Positions 9,145 to 17,949 are shown, numbered from the stretch's first letter. The stretch is DNA of 49,758 bases from Halobacteriales archaeon QS_4_69_31 (GCA_003021655.1 PXRP01000042.1:1-49758), one strand, 5' to 3'. The notes: generated by a model from the sequence alone, not told the origin. Numbers and translations are program-made.

Positions 9145-9870
9145 TCACTCGGTCGCGGCGTCGCCGCTGTCGGCCACCGGTTCGGTCCCTTCGGCCACGA
9201 CGCCGTCCTCGTCGCGCCCGATGTCGGGGTCGTCTCCGTCCTCGTCGACGTTGACGGGGAGTGCCGTCTCGTCGGTTTCGCCGAAGCCGGCGCTGAGCAC
9301 GCGCGTCAGGGCGTCCTCGACGCGTTCGTTGGTCTCCTCGTAGGCGTCGGGGTCGACCTCGACGACGAACCCGGTGGTGATGTTCGGCGCGGTCGGCAGG
9401 AAGAGCACGTCACGGCCGTCTTCGGTCGTCTTGCCCGTCTTGAAGGCGGTCATCCGCAGCCCCTCCCACGTCTCGAGCTTGACCGGCTGCTGGAGGTCGT
9501 CGGCGCCCGAGACGGCCGTCTCGACGGCCATCTTCGAGGCGTTATACACCACGCGCAGCCCGGGCAACTGGTTCATCACGTCGTCGATCGCGCTCTCGAC
9601 GACGTCGCCGAAGGCGGTCCGCATCAGGTACCCGACCGAGAACACCAGCAACACGAAGATGAGCAGCGTCAGGACGACCCGGAGCGGGCTCTGGATCTGG
9701 ACCTGGTACCCCACCCCCAGAACCGTGATCGTTATCGGGTCGACGTTGACCGGCAACGGGATCCCCGCGAGGCGGACGTACAGCCAGAAGATGATGTAGA
9801 CCGTCACCAGGATCGGAAGGAGGATGATGAGTCCGCTCGCGAAGTCCCGCTTCCAGGTGGGGGAGGCCAT
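9145..9870 (-). CDS. DUF502 family membrane protein
   Basis: A 241-residue protein with two strong N-terminal spans (about 12-34 and 62-84). The conserved DUF502 features follow: the R-D-F-x-x-G-L start, LPGLRVVYNASKMAVE and a soluble domain with FLPTAPNITTGFVVEV. The C-terminal 45 residues are a low-complexity acidic tail. The function of DUF502 is not established. Confidence 0.8.
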   Translation of the reverse strand: MASPTWKRDFASGLIILLPILVTVYIIFWLYVRLAGIPLPVNVDPITITVLGVGYQVQIQSPLRVVLTLLIFVLLVFSVGYLMRTAFGDVVESAIDDVMNQLPGLRVVYNASKMAVETAVSGADDLQQPVKLETWEGLRMTAFKTGKTTEDGRDVLFLPTAPNITTGFVVEVDPDAYEETNERVEDALTRVLSAGFGETDETALPVNVDEDGDDPDIGRDEDGVVAEGTEPVADSGDAATE

Positions 9871-10008
9871 CTACCGTAACTGGCTCCTACTGAGTAATGA
9901 GCGTGTTCCTTCGCGTCCCCCGGACGTGGCCGCCACTCCTCGCCCGCCGCCGGGCGGGGTCGTGGCGGTTTCGTCAGGTACTTGCCACGCTATTGCTAAC
10001 CTCCGGTA

Positions 10009-10851
10009 ATGGAGTATCTGGAGCGGCGTCGCGGCCGCGTCGAGGACCGCATCGAGGCGGTGCTGGACGGCGTCGAGCCCGGCGAACTCGCCCGCGAGGT
10101 CGAGCACGTCGTCCTCTCGGGGGGCAAGCGCGTCCGGCCGACCGTGACGGTGCTGGTCTGTGAGGCGCTGGGCGGCGACGTCGATACCGCCGTCGAGTAC
10201 GCCGTCGGGATCGAACTCGTCCACAGCGCCTCGCTGGTCATCGACGATATCATCGACCGCTCGGAGTTGCGCCGCGGGACGACCTCGGCGTGGGCCGAGT
10301 TCGGTCACGGTCCGGCGATCATCGCCAGCGACGGCCTGCTGGGCGAGGCGTTCGCGCTCTTCTCGGCCGACCAGCGGGCGATGCAGGCCGTCTCCGAGGC
10401 AATGGTCGAACTCGGCGAGGGCGAGGCGACGGAACTCGTCGACCGGCCCACGACCGAGGACGAGTACATGGAACTCGCGCGGCGCAAGACGGGCGCGCTC
10501 TTCCGGGCGGCCGCCGAACTCGGCGCCATCGCCGCCGACGCCGACGCCTACACGGTCGAGCGGTTCGGCACCTACGCCGAGCGGGTCGGCGTCGCCTTCC
10601 AGATGCGCGACGACGTGCTCGACGCGACGGCCGACGCCGAGGACCTCGGCAAGCCCACCGGCCACGACGCCGCGATGGAACGGCCGTCGCTGGTCCAGGT
10701 GGCCGACCTCTCGCCCACGGGCGCCGACGACCGCGCCCACGAGCAGTCCGAGGTCGCGCTGACCGCGCTCTCCCGCGTCGAGGCCACCGACTCCCAGGCG
10801 ATGGAGTACCTGCGCGACCTCGCCGAGTTCGTCGTCGTCCGCGAGCGGTAG
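10009..10851 (+). CDS. Polyprenyl (isoprenyl diphosphate) synthase
   Basis: A 280-residue trans-isoprenyl diphosphate synthase. It carries the substrate-binding GGKRVRP motif near residue 38, the first Asp-rich motif DDIID (79-83) and the second DDVLD (201-205). These bind the Mg-diphosphate groups of the allylic substrate during condensation with IPP. In Halobacteria such enzymes make C20/C25 lipid precursors or quinone side chains. At 280 residues it is shorter than typical GGPP synthases (about 340), so the product length is uncertain. Confidence 0.85.
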   Translation: MEYLERRRGRVEDRIEAVLDGVEPGELAREVEHVVLSGGKRVRPTVTVLVCEALGGDVDTAVEYAVGIELVHSASLVIDDIIDRSELRRGTTSAWAEFGHGPAIIASDGLLGEAFALFSADQRAMQAVSEAMVELGEGEATELVDRPTTEDEYMELARRKTGALFRAAAELGAIAADADAYTVERFGTYAERVGVAFQMRDDVLDATADAEDLGKPTGHDAAMERPSLVQVADLSPTGADDRAHEQSEVALTALSRVEATDSQAMEYLRDLAEFVVVRER

Positions 10852-11033
10852 TCCCGGACGGTCCGGCGACGCCGCAGTGGTCTGCCTGTCCCTGGTCGCT
10901 GCGACCCGCGCGGTGAGACCGACGAACGCGAGCGGCCGCGGATCTCACGGAGAGACCGGCGAACGCCCGGGCGCCACCGGGGGGTGGAACTGGGGGAGTG
11001 AGAGTTAAGGCCGAGGAGGAGACACAGAGCGTC

Positions 11034-11735
11034 ATGGAGGTCGGGGTCATCGCGGACGTCCACGGGAACCTGGAGGCGCTGGACACGGTCCTCTCGGAGA
11101 TGCCGGCGGTCGACCGGCTGGTGTGTGCCGGCGACGTGGTCGGGTACAACCCCTGGCACGCCGAGTGCATCGAGGTGATGCGTGGCAACGACGACCCGCT
11201 GAGCGAGGCGGCGGCCGAGTCGCTGCCGGGGCCGGTGCCGACGGTGCTTGGCAACCACGACCGCGCAGTCGCGTTCGACGCCGCCTACGGGTTCAACGAG
11301 ATGGCCGCCGCCGGGGTCCGGCACGCCCGCGAGAACTGTTCGGACGATCAGCTCTCGTGGCTGGAGGGGTTGCCCGAGGAGCGTGTGGTCTGTGACGGCC
11401 GGCTGAAACTCGTCCACGGCCACCCCCGCGACCCCGACCGCTACACCTACCCCGAGGAGTACAACGCCGGGATGCTCGGCGACGAGGACGCCCTCGTGAC
11501 GGGCCACACGCACGTTCAGGGCCACGCGGTCTTCGACGAGGGGCTGGTGATGAACCCCGGCAGCGTCGGCCAGCCTCGCGACGACGACCCCCGAGCGGCC
11601 TACGCCCTGCTGGACCTCGCGGAGTGCACCATCGAGGCCCGCCGCGTCGAGTACGACATCGAGGCCGTCGTCGAGGCGGTCGGCGAGGCCGGCCTCCCCG
11701 AGCGGATCGGGACGCGCCTGCGCTCGGGCCGGTGA
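11034..11735 (+). CDS. Metallophosphoesterase, YfcE/calcineurin-like
   Basis: A 233-residue enzyme with the dinuclear-metal phosphoesterase motifs in order: D-x-H (IADVHGN), GDxxG (AGDVVGYN), GNHD (LGNHDRA), and two late His sites (LVHGHPRD and TGHTHVQG). This set is complete, so the enzyme should be active. ATG 11034 is chosen because the upstream codons fall inside a TATA-like GAGAGTTAAGG promoter. The physiological substrate is unknown. Confidence 0.87.
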   Translation: MEVGVIADVHGNLEALDTVLSEMPAVDRLVCAGDVVGYNPWHAECIEVMRGNDDPLSEAAAESLPGPVPTVLGNHDRAVAFDAAYGFNEMAAAGVRHARENCSDDQLSWLEGLPEERVVCDGRLKLVHGHPRDPDRYTYPEEYNAGMLGDEDALVTGHTHVQGHAVFDEGLVMNPGSVGQPRDDDPRAAYALLDLAECTIEARRVEYDIEAVVEAVGEAGLPERIGTRLRSGR

Positions 11736-11810
11736 CCGCGGGGTTCGAACGCTTCAACCGCTCTTTGCGTCTACGGGGAGCTTTTGGTCGGTCCTGGCGA
11801 AAGTACTGGC

Positions 11811-12275
11811 ATGGACCTCCGGTCGATACTCGGCTCGCTCCAGCTCCCGGTCGCGACGGTCGGCACGCTCCTGGTCGTGGTCGCGGTCGGGAGCGTCGCC
11901 ACGATGCCGTCGCCGCCCCCGGAGAGCGAGGGGGTCGTCGCCGGGCTCGCGGTGCTTTTCATGTACGTTCTCGCGTGGGTGGGCTTTCTCGTGACGTCGC
12001 TGGGGCTGGCGATCCCGCCCGGCGACGGCTACGGGGTCACGTTCACCCGCTACCAGCGCGGACTGTTCGTGCTCGCGGCGGTCGCCGGCCTGCTGAGCGC
12101 GGTCGGCCCGTTCGTCGCGTTCGGTCTCGTGTACTCGAACCCGTCGCTGATGACCACCGCCTGGCTCGCGCTCGCGAGTGTGGCCGTGCTCTCGCTGGCG
12201 GCCGGCCTCGTCTGGCGGGGCGTGCAGGCCGTCCGGGCGTGGCGCTTCGGCGCCGGTCCGTCGGTCAGCGACTGA
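11811..12275 (+). CDS. Four-span membrane protein, unknown
   Basis: A 154-residue hydrophobic protein with four predicted spans (about 10-32, 43-66, 80-105 and 115-138) and short polar ends. I see no motif linking it to a known transporter. It is the next gene after the phosphoesterase on the same strand (75 bp gap) and is convergent with aspartate kinase. Confidence 0.65.
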   Translation: MDLRSILGSLQLPVATVGTLLVVVAVGSVATMPSPPPESEGVVAGLAVLFMYVLAWVGFLVTSLGLAIPPGDGYGVTFTRYQRGLFVLAAVAGLLSAVGPFVAFGLVYSNPSLMTTAWLALASVAVLSLAAGLVWRGVQAVRAWRFGAGPSVSD

Positions 12276-12326
12276 CCGGTCCCTCCGCGCGAGCCCCGCC
12301 GACCCCCGTCGACCCGGAACACCCAC

Positions 12327-13505
12327 TCAGAAGACGTCCTGGACGAGTTCGAGCGCCTGTTCGCGGTCCTCCCAGGGGACGAACACCGAGACGGAGGTCG
12401 CGGAGGTGATGACATCGAACAGCGAGATGTGGGCCTCAGAGAGCGGGTCGATGACGCGCTTGATGACGCCGGGCTGGTTGGGGAGTTCGCTGCCGGTGAC
12501 CCGGATGACGGCGATGTCTTCCTCCACCGTGACCGACGAGAGGGCCGCCTCGTCGACGACCGCCTCGTGGAGGAGCGCCTCGGCGCCCTCGGCGTCGTCC
12601 TGGGTGACATAGAAGGTGATCGAGTCCATCCCCGAGGAGTTGGCGTCGATGTTGATCCCCTCGCTACCCAGTGCGTCGGCGAGTTCGGCCAGCAGTCCCG
12701 GGCTGGTGCGGATGGCGCGTCCGGCGACCGTGAGACAGGCCAGTCGCTCCTCCTGGAGGTCGATGAGGTTCTGGAACTCCCCCTCGATGGAGGTGCCGCC
12801 GGTCAGGAGGTCGTCGTGCTGGTAGTGGATGACCCGGACGGACATATCGGCGTCCTTGTACGAGAGCGCGGAGGGCGCGACGACCTCGGCGCCGCGGAAG
12901 GACAGCGACCGGAGTTCGTCGACGGTGATCTCGCCGACGTTGCGCGCGCCCTCGACGACGCGGGGGTCGCCGGTCATGACGCCCTCGACGTCGGTGACGA
13001 TGACCACCTCGTCGGCGTCCACGTACTTGCCGAGCATGACCGCCGTGGTGTCCGAGCCCCCGCGTCCGAGCGTGGTCACGTTGCCCTGGTGGTCCTCGGC
13101 GAGAAATCCCGTAACGACCGGGACGATGTGCTGGAGTTTGCCGGCGAGCGCGTGGGCGCGTTTCGTCGTCTCGTCGACGTCGACCTCGCCGTAGGGGTCG
13201 GTGATGATCGGCCAGTCCCCGCTCCCGGGTTCGAGGAACGTCGCCGAGACGCCCCGCGCTTCGAGTGCGCCGGCGAGTATCCGCACGGAGGTACGCTCGC
13301 CCATGCTGACGATCTCGGCGCGGGCCTCGTCGGTCGCCTCGTACTCGATGTCCCCGAGGAGTTCGTCGGTCGTGTTGCCCATCGCGCTGGCGACGACGGC
13401 GACCTCGTGGCCCCGGTCGACGGCCTCGGCGATCGAGTCGGCCGCTCGCGTCACCCGGTCGCCGTTCCCGAGGCTCGTCCCGCCGAACTTCACTACGATC
13501 CGCAT
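12327..13505 (-). CDS. lysC: Aspartate kinase
   Basis: A 392-residue protein that phosphorylates L-aspartate, the first step to Lys, Thr and Met. The N-terminal amino-acid kinase domain starts with KFGGTSLGNG and includes TLGRGGSDTTA, and the C-terminal regulatory region (about 250-392) contains two ACT domains for allosteric amino-acid control. Promoter-like CCAATAACTATGC lies about 25-30 nt upstream. Products could feed the metX-metY genes 5 kb away. Confidence 0.9.
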   Translation of the reverse strand: MRIVVKFGGTSLGNGDRVTRAADSIAEAVDRGHEVAVVASAMGNTTDELLGDIEYEATDEARAEIVSMGERTSVRILAGALEARGVSATFLEPGSGDWPIITDPYGEVDVDETTKRAHALAGKLQHIVPVVTGFLAEDHQGNVTTLGRGGSDTTAVMLGKYVDADEVVIVTDVEGVMTGDPRVVEGARNVGEITVDELRSLSFRGAEVVAPSALSYKDADMSVRVIHYQHDDLLTGGTSIEGEFQNLIDLQEERLACLTVAGRAIRTSPGLLAELADALGSEGINIDANSSGMDSITFYVTQDDAEGAEALLHEAVVDEAALSSVTVEEDIAVIRVTGSELPNQPGVIKRVIDPLSEAHISLFDVITSATSVSVFVPWEDREQALELVQDVF

Positions 13506-13630
13506 CCTATCACCCGGACGTGCATAGTTATTGGCCTGGGGTTACACGCCACCCCGAATAACTGTGTCCATCTGAGCGCGCCTCGCGGCCGGGGGCGTGG
13601 ATTTAATTGGCCGCGGCGCCACCACCGCAT
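13506..13630. promoter_or_regulatory. Divergent promoter region, lysC/GNAT
   Basis: This gap contains two AT-rich boxes facing outwards. ATAGTTATTGG (about 13526-13536) serves aspartate kinase on the minus strand. GGATTTAATTGG (about 13599-13610) lies 25-30 nt before the GNAT ATG. Both are TATA-like, and the spacing suggests leaderless or short-leader transcripts. Confidence 0.5.
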
Positions 13631-14014
13631 ATGGACGTCCGGGACGCAGTGGAGGCGGACGCGGACAGACTGGCGGCACTGACAGGGTCGCCGCGGGACG
13701 TGATGCGCAACCTCGTCCACGACCGGACCGTCCGCGTCGCCGTCGTCGACGAGGAGATAGAAGGCTTCGTCAGTTACGACGCCCGCGCGGAGACGGTCCA
13801 CATCACCCAGCTAGAGGGAAACGGCGAGGTCTGTGACCGCCTGCTCGACGAACCGGTGAGGTTCGCCCGCACCGAAGGGATGGACGTCGAACTGCTCGTC
13901 CCGGACGACGAGACCAACACCCGCGAGGCCGCGGAAGCGGCCGGCTTCGAGCGCGCGGGCGGCGGCCCTGCCTTCGAGGGACAGCCGACCGTCCGCTACC
14001 GGTTCGACCCCTAA
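13631..14014 (+). CDS. GNAT-like acetyltransferase, small
   Basis: A 127-residue protein with the overall order of a GNAT fold: an N-terminal MDVRDAVEADADRLAAL start, a central VAVVDEEIEGFVSYD strand pair, and a C-terminal NTREAAEAAGFERAGGG segment typical of the last GNAT helix and strand. The canonical acetyl-CoA loop (Q/RxxGxG/A) is not evident, so catalytic activity is uncertain. Start ATG 13631 follows a good TATA box. Confidence 0.7.
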   Translation: MDVRDAVEADADRLAALTGSPRDVMRNLVHDRTVRVAVVDEEIEGFVSYDARAETVHITQLEGNGEVCDRLLDEPVRFARTEGMDVELLVPDDETNTREAAEAAGFERAGGGPAFEGQPTVRYRFDP

Positions 14015-14035
14015 CGCACTCGGGCGCTCTCCGTC

Positions 14036-14590
14036 TCAGTCCTCTATTTCGTCGTCGCAGTCACCGAGAGCGGCCTCGAACAGCGCCGCGGCGTCCAGCG
14101 ACTCGGCGGCGTCGTCCAGCCGTGATTCGAGGCGGTCGAGTCGCTCCTGGAGACGGTCGGGGTCCGGCCGGTCCGGGTCGGCCTCGTCGGCGTCGGCGTT
14201 CGTCTCGGCCAGCGCGTAGTAGGATTCGAGCGCTTTGCGGTACTGTGCCCGCCGGCCGAGTTCGACGACGCGGTCGCGGATGCGCTCGTCGGGGAGCGAC
14301 GGCGACACGACGTCGTCGACGCCGTCGTCGTCGCGCTCGGCGGCGTCGAGCACCCCGACCTGGCAGTCGAGCGCGCGACCCTCGACGGCCTCGGTGACGA
14401 GCGCGACGGCGTCGGCCGCGAGCGCGGGGTCGACCAGCACGACGTCGACCTCGCCGTCGAGGCGGTCGAGCACCTCTTCCGTGGTGTAGGCGGTCCGGAC
14501 CGTACAGATGTCCCGAAGCAGGTCCGCGAGCGAGTCAGTTGCGGACGGCTCGGCACTCGCGAGGACGACCAAGTACCGAGCCGTGGTCAT
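14036..14590 (-). CDS. HalX-domain regulator with degenerate receiver
   Basis: A 184-residue protein. Residues 1-110 look like a response-regulator receiver fold with a candidate phospho-acceptor Asp54 (VLVD), but the acidic pair normally found after the first strand is replaced by uncharged residues (YLVVLASAEP). Residues about 112-128 (RRAQYRKALESYYALAE) are the HalX signature, followed by a coiled-coil-like region with RLDRLESRLDDA. HalX proteins are haloarchaeal signalling and regulatory proteins. It sits 60 bp downstream of the RecA-like gene on the same strand. Confidence 0.8.
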   Translation of the reverse strand: MTTARYLVVLASAEPSATDSLADLLRDICTVRTAYTTEEVLDRLDGEVDVVLVDPALAADAVALVTEAVEGRALDCQVGVLDAAERDDDGVDDVVSPSLPDERIRDRVVELGRRAQYRKALESYYALAETNADADEADPDRPDPDRLQERLDRLESRLDDAAESLDAAALFEAALGDCDDEIED

Positions 14591-14650
14591 GTACGCCAGG
14601 TGGAGGGCGGAGTATAAAACCTGTTCCCTGTCGGGAGCCCCGTCCTGCGG

Positions 14651-15253
14651 TCACCACTCGTTCTGTGGCGTCACCGTCACGCCGTCGTCGTCGATATCGA
14701 CGACCGCGTCGCAGGCGGCGGCGAACGTGTCGATGCTCTCGTCGTCGTGGGCACCCGGGTCGAGGTGGAAGTAGACCGTCCCCTCGACGCGCCGGACGAC
14801 CTCGCTGAGCGTGTAGACGAACTTGAACGCCGTCGGTTCGTCGACGTGGTGGACAAGGTCGGTCAGCGAGTGGATGGCGAGCCCGACTCGCTCGCCCTGG
14901 TTGCCGGCCCGTTCGAGCACGTTGCTGACCGTGCGGCCGAGCGTCTCCAGGTCCGCCGGCTTGGCGACGCGTTCGACCGGGACCGCGGCCGACCCGCCGT
15001 CCGCCGACGCGGCGCGCGTCCCGCAGTCGACGTCGATACAGGAGACGTTGGTGGCGACGCCGACGTGACGGTCCCAGACGCGCGTCCACGACTCGGCGGA
15101 CTGGCTGAACGTCACGGCGACGACGCGGTCGTGTGTCTGGCTGTCCTTTTCGAGGAGTTTCGCCGCGGCGCCGGCGGCAGCGTCGCGGACGGCCGGCGCG
15201 AGCAACAGTACGGACGCCGCGTCGTCGATGACGCCCGCTCCGTCCCCCGTCAT
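14651..15253 (-). CDS. RecA-like fold protein lacking Walker A (DUF7504-type)
   Basis: A 200-residue protein whose strand-helix pattern resembles the KaiC/RAD55 RecA fold (SVLLLAP, VVAVTFSQSAESW, VGLAIHSLTDLVHHVD, VYFHLDP). At the place of the P-loop it reads LLLAPAVRDAAAGAAAK, with no GKT/S. It therefore probably does not bind ATP in the classical way. It resembles the haloarchaeal DUF7504 family, an assignment from memory. It is upstream of the HalX gene in a probable two-gene unit, and divergent from the small membrane peptide gene. Confidence 0.7.
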   Translation of the reverse strand: MTGDGAGVIDDAASVLLLAPAVRDAAAGAAAKLLEKDSQTHDRVVAVTFSQSAESWTRVWDRHVGVATNVSCIDVDCGTRAASADGGSAAVPVERVAKPADLETLGRTVSNVLERAGNQGERVGLAIHSLTDLVHHVDEPTAFKFVYTLSEVVRRVEGTVYFHLDPGAHDDESIDTFAAACDAVVDIDDDGVTVTPQNEW

Positions 15254-15634
15254 GGCGGCCTCCCCCCACGGATGTTGAACTGCATATGATCAACCCGATA
15301 CAGTGCACAGTAATGAAATTTGTCGTCGAGACTCAATGATGAAATCGCCAGCGACTCCCGCGCCAGGCGGCAAGCGGGACACTGTCCGGGGTCCCCCCGC
15401 CGGACGCGCCACCGACACCCCCGCCGGCTCCACAGCGGCGCGAACCCCGCCGGTCACCCGCGTGCCAGCACCGACTGGCGGGAAAAGTCAGCGCCCACTC
15501 CAGTGGGATGTCCCACATAGTTGCGACATTGCCGCAAAATATACACCCACCAACAAGGGCTCTCATATAAATATCGTGGTTTATTTATAATAAATTAATA
15601 GATAAATTTAATCCAGTCGGGGATAAATAAAGTG
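15254..15634. promoter_or_regulatory. AT-rich control region with two palindromes before the small membrane peptide
   Basis: This 381-bp gap has no convincing gene. Two inverted repeats lie close together: GTGGGATGTCCCAC (15503-15516) and TTGCG-N7-CGCAA (15521-15537), spaced like operator sites. From about 15538 to 15634 the DNA becomes extremely AT-rich (blocks such as ATAATAAATTAATAG), unusual in this genome, ending at the peptide ATG. The other end carries the promoter of the RecA-like gene. A tightly controlled promoter is suggested but not proven. Confidence 0.6.
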
Positions 15635-15781
15635 ATGGCTATGAGCCAGAAAGAAAACGCGATTCGGACGTTCCTCGAAGAGAACCCCAAATGGATCGGT
15701 ATCCTGTTCGCCGCGATGATGCTCCTGTCCCAGGTCGGGACGGTCGCGGCCGGCGGCGGATCCTCGCTCGTGGGGCCCTAA
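15635..15781 (+). CDS. 48-residue single-span membrane peptide (DUF7503-like)
   Basis: The ORF runs from ATG (15635-15637) to TAA (15779-15781). It has a charged N-terminus (SQKENAIRTFLEENP), one hydrophobic span at about 20-38 (WIGILFAAMMLLSQVGTVAA), and a short Gly/Ser tail (GGGSSLVGP). It resembles small haloarchaeal proteins of the DUF7503 type, an assignment from memory. An internal ATG at codon 3 is also possible. Its stop overlaps the CHAT gene stop by two bases, tail to tail. Its job is unknown; it could be a membrane effector or a substrate of the CHAT protease (inference). Confidence 0.7.
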   Translation: MAMSQKENAIRTFLEENPKWIGILFAAMMLLSQVGTVAAGGGSSLVGP

Positions 15782-17949
15782 GCATCGAACGAAAGTTCGT
15801 GGCTCCAGACCAGTTCTGAATCCCAGATAACCGGTGTCTTCTGTTTGCCGAGGAAACCCAACAGGTCCTCGTCAGTCAGCTTGTACCTGCCCATGAAACC
15901 GGAATTCAAATAGAATCTGTCGTGGTCTTGAACGGACGGAACAAACAACGTCCCCAACTGGCTATCCAGCCGCGGATACCCGTAGAGCGACATTCCGTAT
16001 TGGTCGTCCTCGGATGCCTGAACCTGGGCTGCATACGGTGTTCCGGATTCGTTCTCCACCACAGAGACACTTGCGTCACCGACCACGATATAGTGATGAC
16101 CGATCTGTTCGTGCTCTCTGACGAGTGACATCGTCGACGCGAGCGAGAAACCCTGGTTGAGGAGGCGCGCGACGGTCCGACCGACTGAAGTCGCGGCTTC
16201 GTCGACCACGTCGGTGACGGTCGCGAGCCCGGCCATCGCGCCGCAGTCGACGAGGCCGTAGCCCTGTTCGTAGGAGTCACAGGCGTTGAGGAGGAACGCA
16301 CTCACGTTCACTTCGTCGAGTTCGCGCGCGTCGAGGTAGCCGTCCGTACAGCGGATCCCCTCGTCGTCGACGTGGCCGACGTAGTGGAGGAAGTCGATGT
16401 TCGTGCCGAGCACGTCGCGCATCTCGTCGGTCGTCAGTTTCTCCTCGAAGGTGATGTCGAACTCGAGCCAGTCGATGGTCCCGTAGATGCCCGAGACGAC
16501 GTTCTCGTCGGCCATCTCCTCGTCGTTGCAGACGACGGTGACCTGGATCTGTGGCTCGTTCGAGGGTTCGTACTCGAGCCGGCGGTAGTAAGCGTCGACG
16601 GTCGTCTTGCTCGCGCCGACGGGGATCCCCCCGCCGACGTATGCCTGCTCGATGCTGTCGGCCTCGTCTGGCCGGAAGATCGTCTCGTCGATGACCGATT
16701 CAGTCGAACTCGACCGGCTCGTCCGATCCGACCGCGTCGGTCCACGGGTGGTCCCCCCGTCCGTCCGGCCCGTGCTGGCGGCGTTAGTCTCCTGTCCAGA
16801 ACCGTTCTGGAAGATCGACTGGACCCGTTCGACGACCTCGTCCTCGGTCTGTTCGGTCAGGTCCTGCCTGCCCGGACATCTGATGGCGGCGAGCTCGTCG
16901 GCCAGAAACGGCAGCGCGCTCACGTACTCCGCGTCGGGGCGGATGTCGACCGTGAGTTTCCAGGCCGGCATCGCTTCGGTCAGTGCCGTCGTCGGGACCT
17001 CGAGATACTGCCGGACCTGGTCGGGAAGTGGCTCGTCGTACAGCGTGGCGAAATCCAGGTCGACCTCGTCTTCGACCAGACGACGCTCGTGGAGGGCGAT
17101 CTGGTAGTACCCTTCCGTCCGGGTCACGCAATCGAGCAAGAACACGCGCCTGAGGACGTCCGTGACCGCCGTCTCGAAGCCGTCCTCGCCCTCGAGCGCG
17201 TACGTCCAGTCGTCCGCGACCAGGCGCGGGCGCGGGCCCGGCTCGACCGACGCACCGAGATAGTAGGCCAGCGACGCGACCGGATAGACGTAGTCCAGCG
17301 ACGGCGGGACCTCGACCGTGAGTCCGGTGTCGGGGACGGTGAGCCAGTCCGGAATCGAGAGCGCGTCGCCGCGTTCGACCAGCGGCGGGTGACCCCGGAG
17401 GGTCGGGAACGACCGCTCGCACGAAGTCGTCTTCAGCGCCGACCCGAACGTCGAGAGCGCGGCCATCACGTCGTGGGGGTCGTCCGTGGTCGTCACGGTC
17501 GCGGCCGGCTGTTCGTGTAGCGACCGGACACCGACGTGAACGTGATCTGCCTCGGGGAACCGGAGTCGGGTGTGCTCGTCAGCGGACTCGACGCGGACTG
17601 CCCCGTCGACGACTAGCTGAACCTTGATCTGGGTCGTGAAGAGTTCGACGTGGTAGTGACCGGCCGCGAGTGACTCGTTTTCTCCACCGGCGACCTCAGC
17701 GACCGTGTCACCGGCCTCGTCGCGGATCCAGACGCCGACCGTATAGAGCGTCTCGACGGTGTCGGTCACGAGCGTCGCGGCCGTGTCGACCGGGAAGTAG
17801 AAGCGGTCGGTGTCACAAGGGAGGGGGTCGACCGGGTCCGGGGTGAGGAAGGTGAACTGCGCGTCCTGGATGGGGTCTATCACCTGGATCCCGCTCCGGG
17901 AGGGATGTGCGTGGATCCGCGGTCTAGTTGGATTCGATTCGGTTTGCAT
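15778..17949 (-). CDS. CHAT-domain (caspase-like) protease
   Basis: A 723-residue protein. The C-terminal part (about 455-620) is a CHAT domain with catalytic His in FLHYVGH (His526) followed by Cys in LLNACDS (Cys557), the right order and spacing for a clan CD peptidase. The first 150 residues look like a beta-sandwich (WIRDEAGDTVAEVAG, AGHYHVELF); the middle (about 180-400) is a mixed domain of unknown type; a Ser/Thr/Arg-rich linker (about 405-440) joins it to CHAT. ATG 17947-17949 is chosen because upstream codons are compositionally intergenic. It follows metX on the same strand by 99 bp. Confidence 0.82.
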   Translation of the reverse strand: MQTESNPTRPRIHAHPSRSGIQVIDPIQDAQFTFLTPDPVDPLPCDTDRFYFPVDTAATLVTDTVETLYTVGVWIRDEAGDTVAEVAGGENESLAAGHYHVELFTTQIKVQLVVDGAVRVESADEHTRLRFPEADHVHVGVRSLHEQPAATVTTTDDPHDVMAALSTFGSALKTTSCERSFPTLRGHPPLVERGDALSIPDWLTVPDTGLTVEVPPSLDYVYPVASLAYYLGASVEPGPRPRLVADDWTYALEGEDGFETAVTDVLRRVFLLDCVTRTEGYYQIALHERRLVEDEVDLDFATLYDEPLPDQVRQYLEVPTTALTEAMPAWKLTVDIRPDAEYVSALPFLADELAAIRCPGRQDLTEQTEDEVVERVQSIFQNGSGQETNAASTGRTDGGTTRGPTRSDRTSRSSSTESVIDETIFRPDEADSIEQAYVGGGIPVGASKTTVDAYYRRLEYEPSNEPQIQVTVVCNDEEMADENVVSGIYGTIDWLEFDITFEEKLTTDEMRDVLGTNIDFLHYVGHVDDEGIRCTDGYLDARELDEVNVSAFLLNACDSYEQGYGLVDCGAMAGLATVTDVVDEAATSVGRTVARLLNQGFSLASTMSLVREHEQIGHHYIVVGDASVSVVENESGTPYAAQVQASEDDQYGMSLYGYPRLDSQLGTLFVPSVQDHDRFYLNSGFMGRYKLTDEDLLGFLGKQKTPVIWDSELVWSHELSFDA

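Noticed and set aside
11735-11790. GGGGTTCGAACGC resembling a tRNA T-loop
   Set aside because: No acceptor, D or anticodon stems can be built around it.
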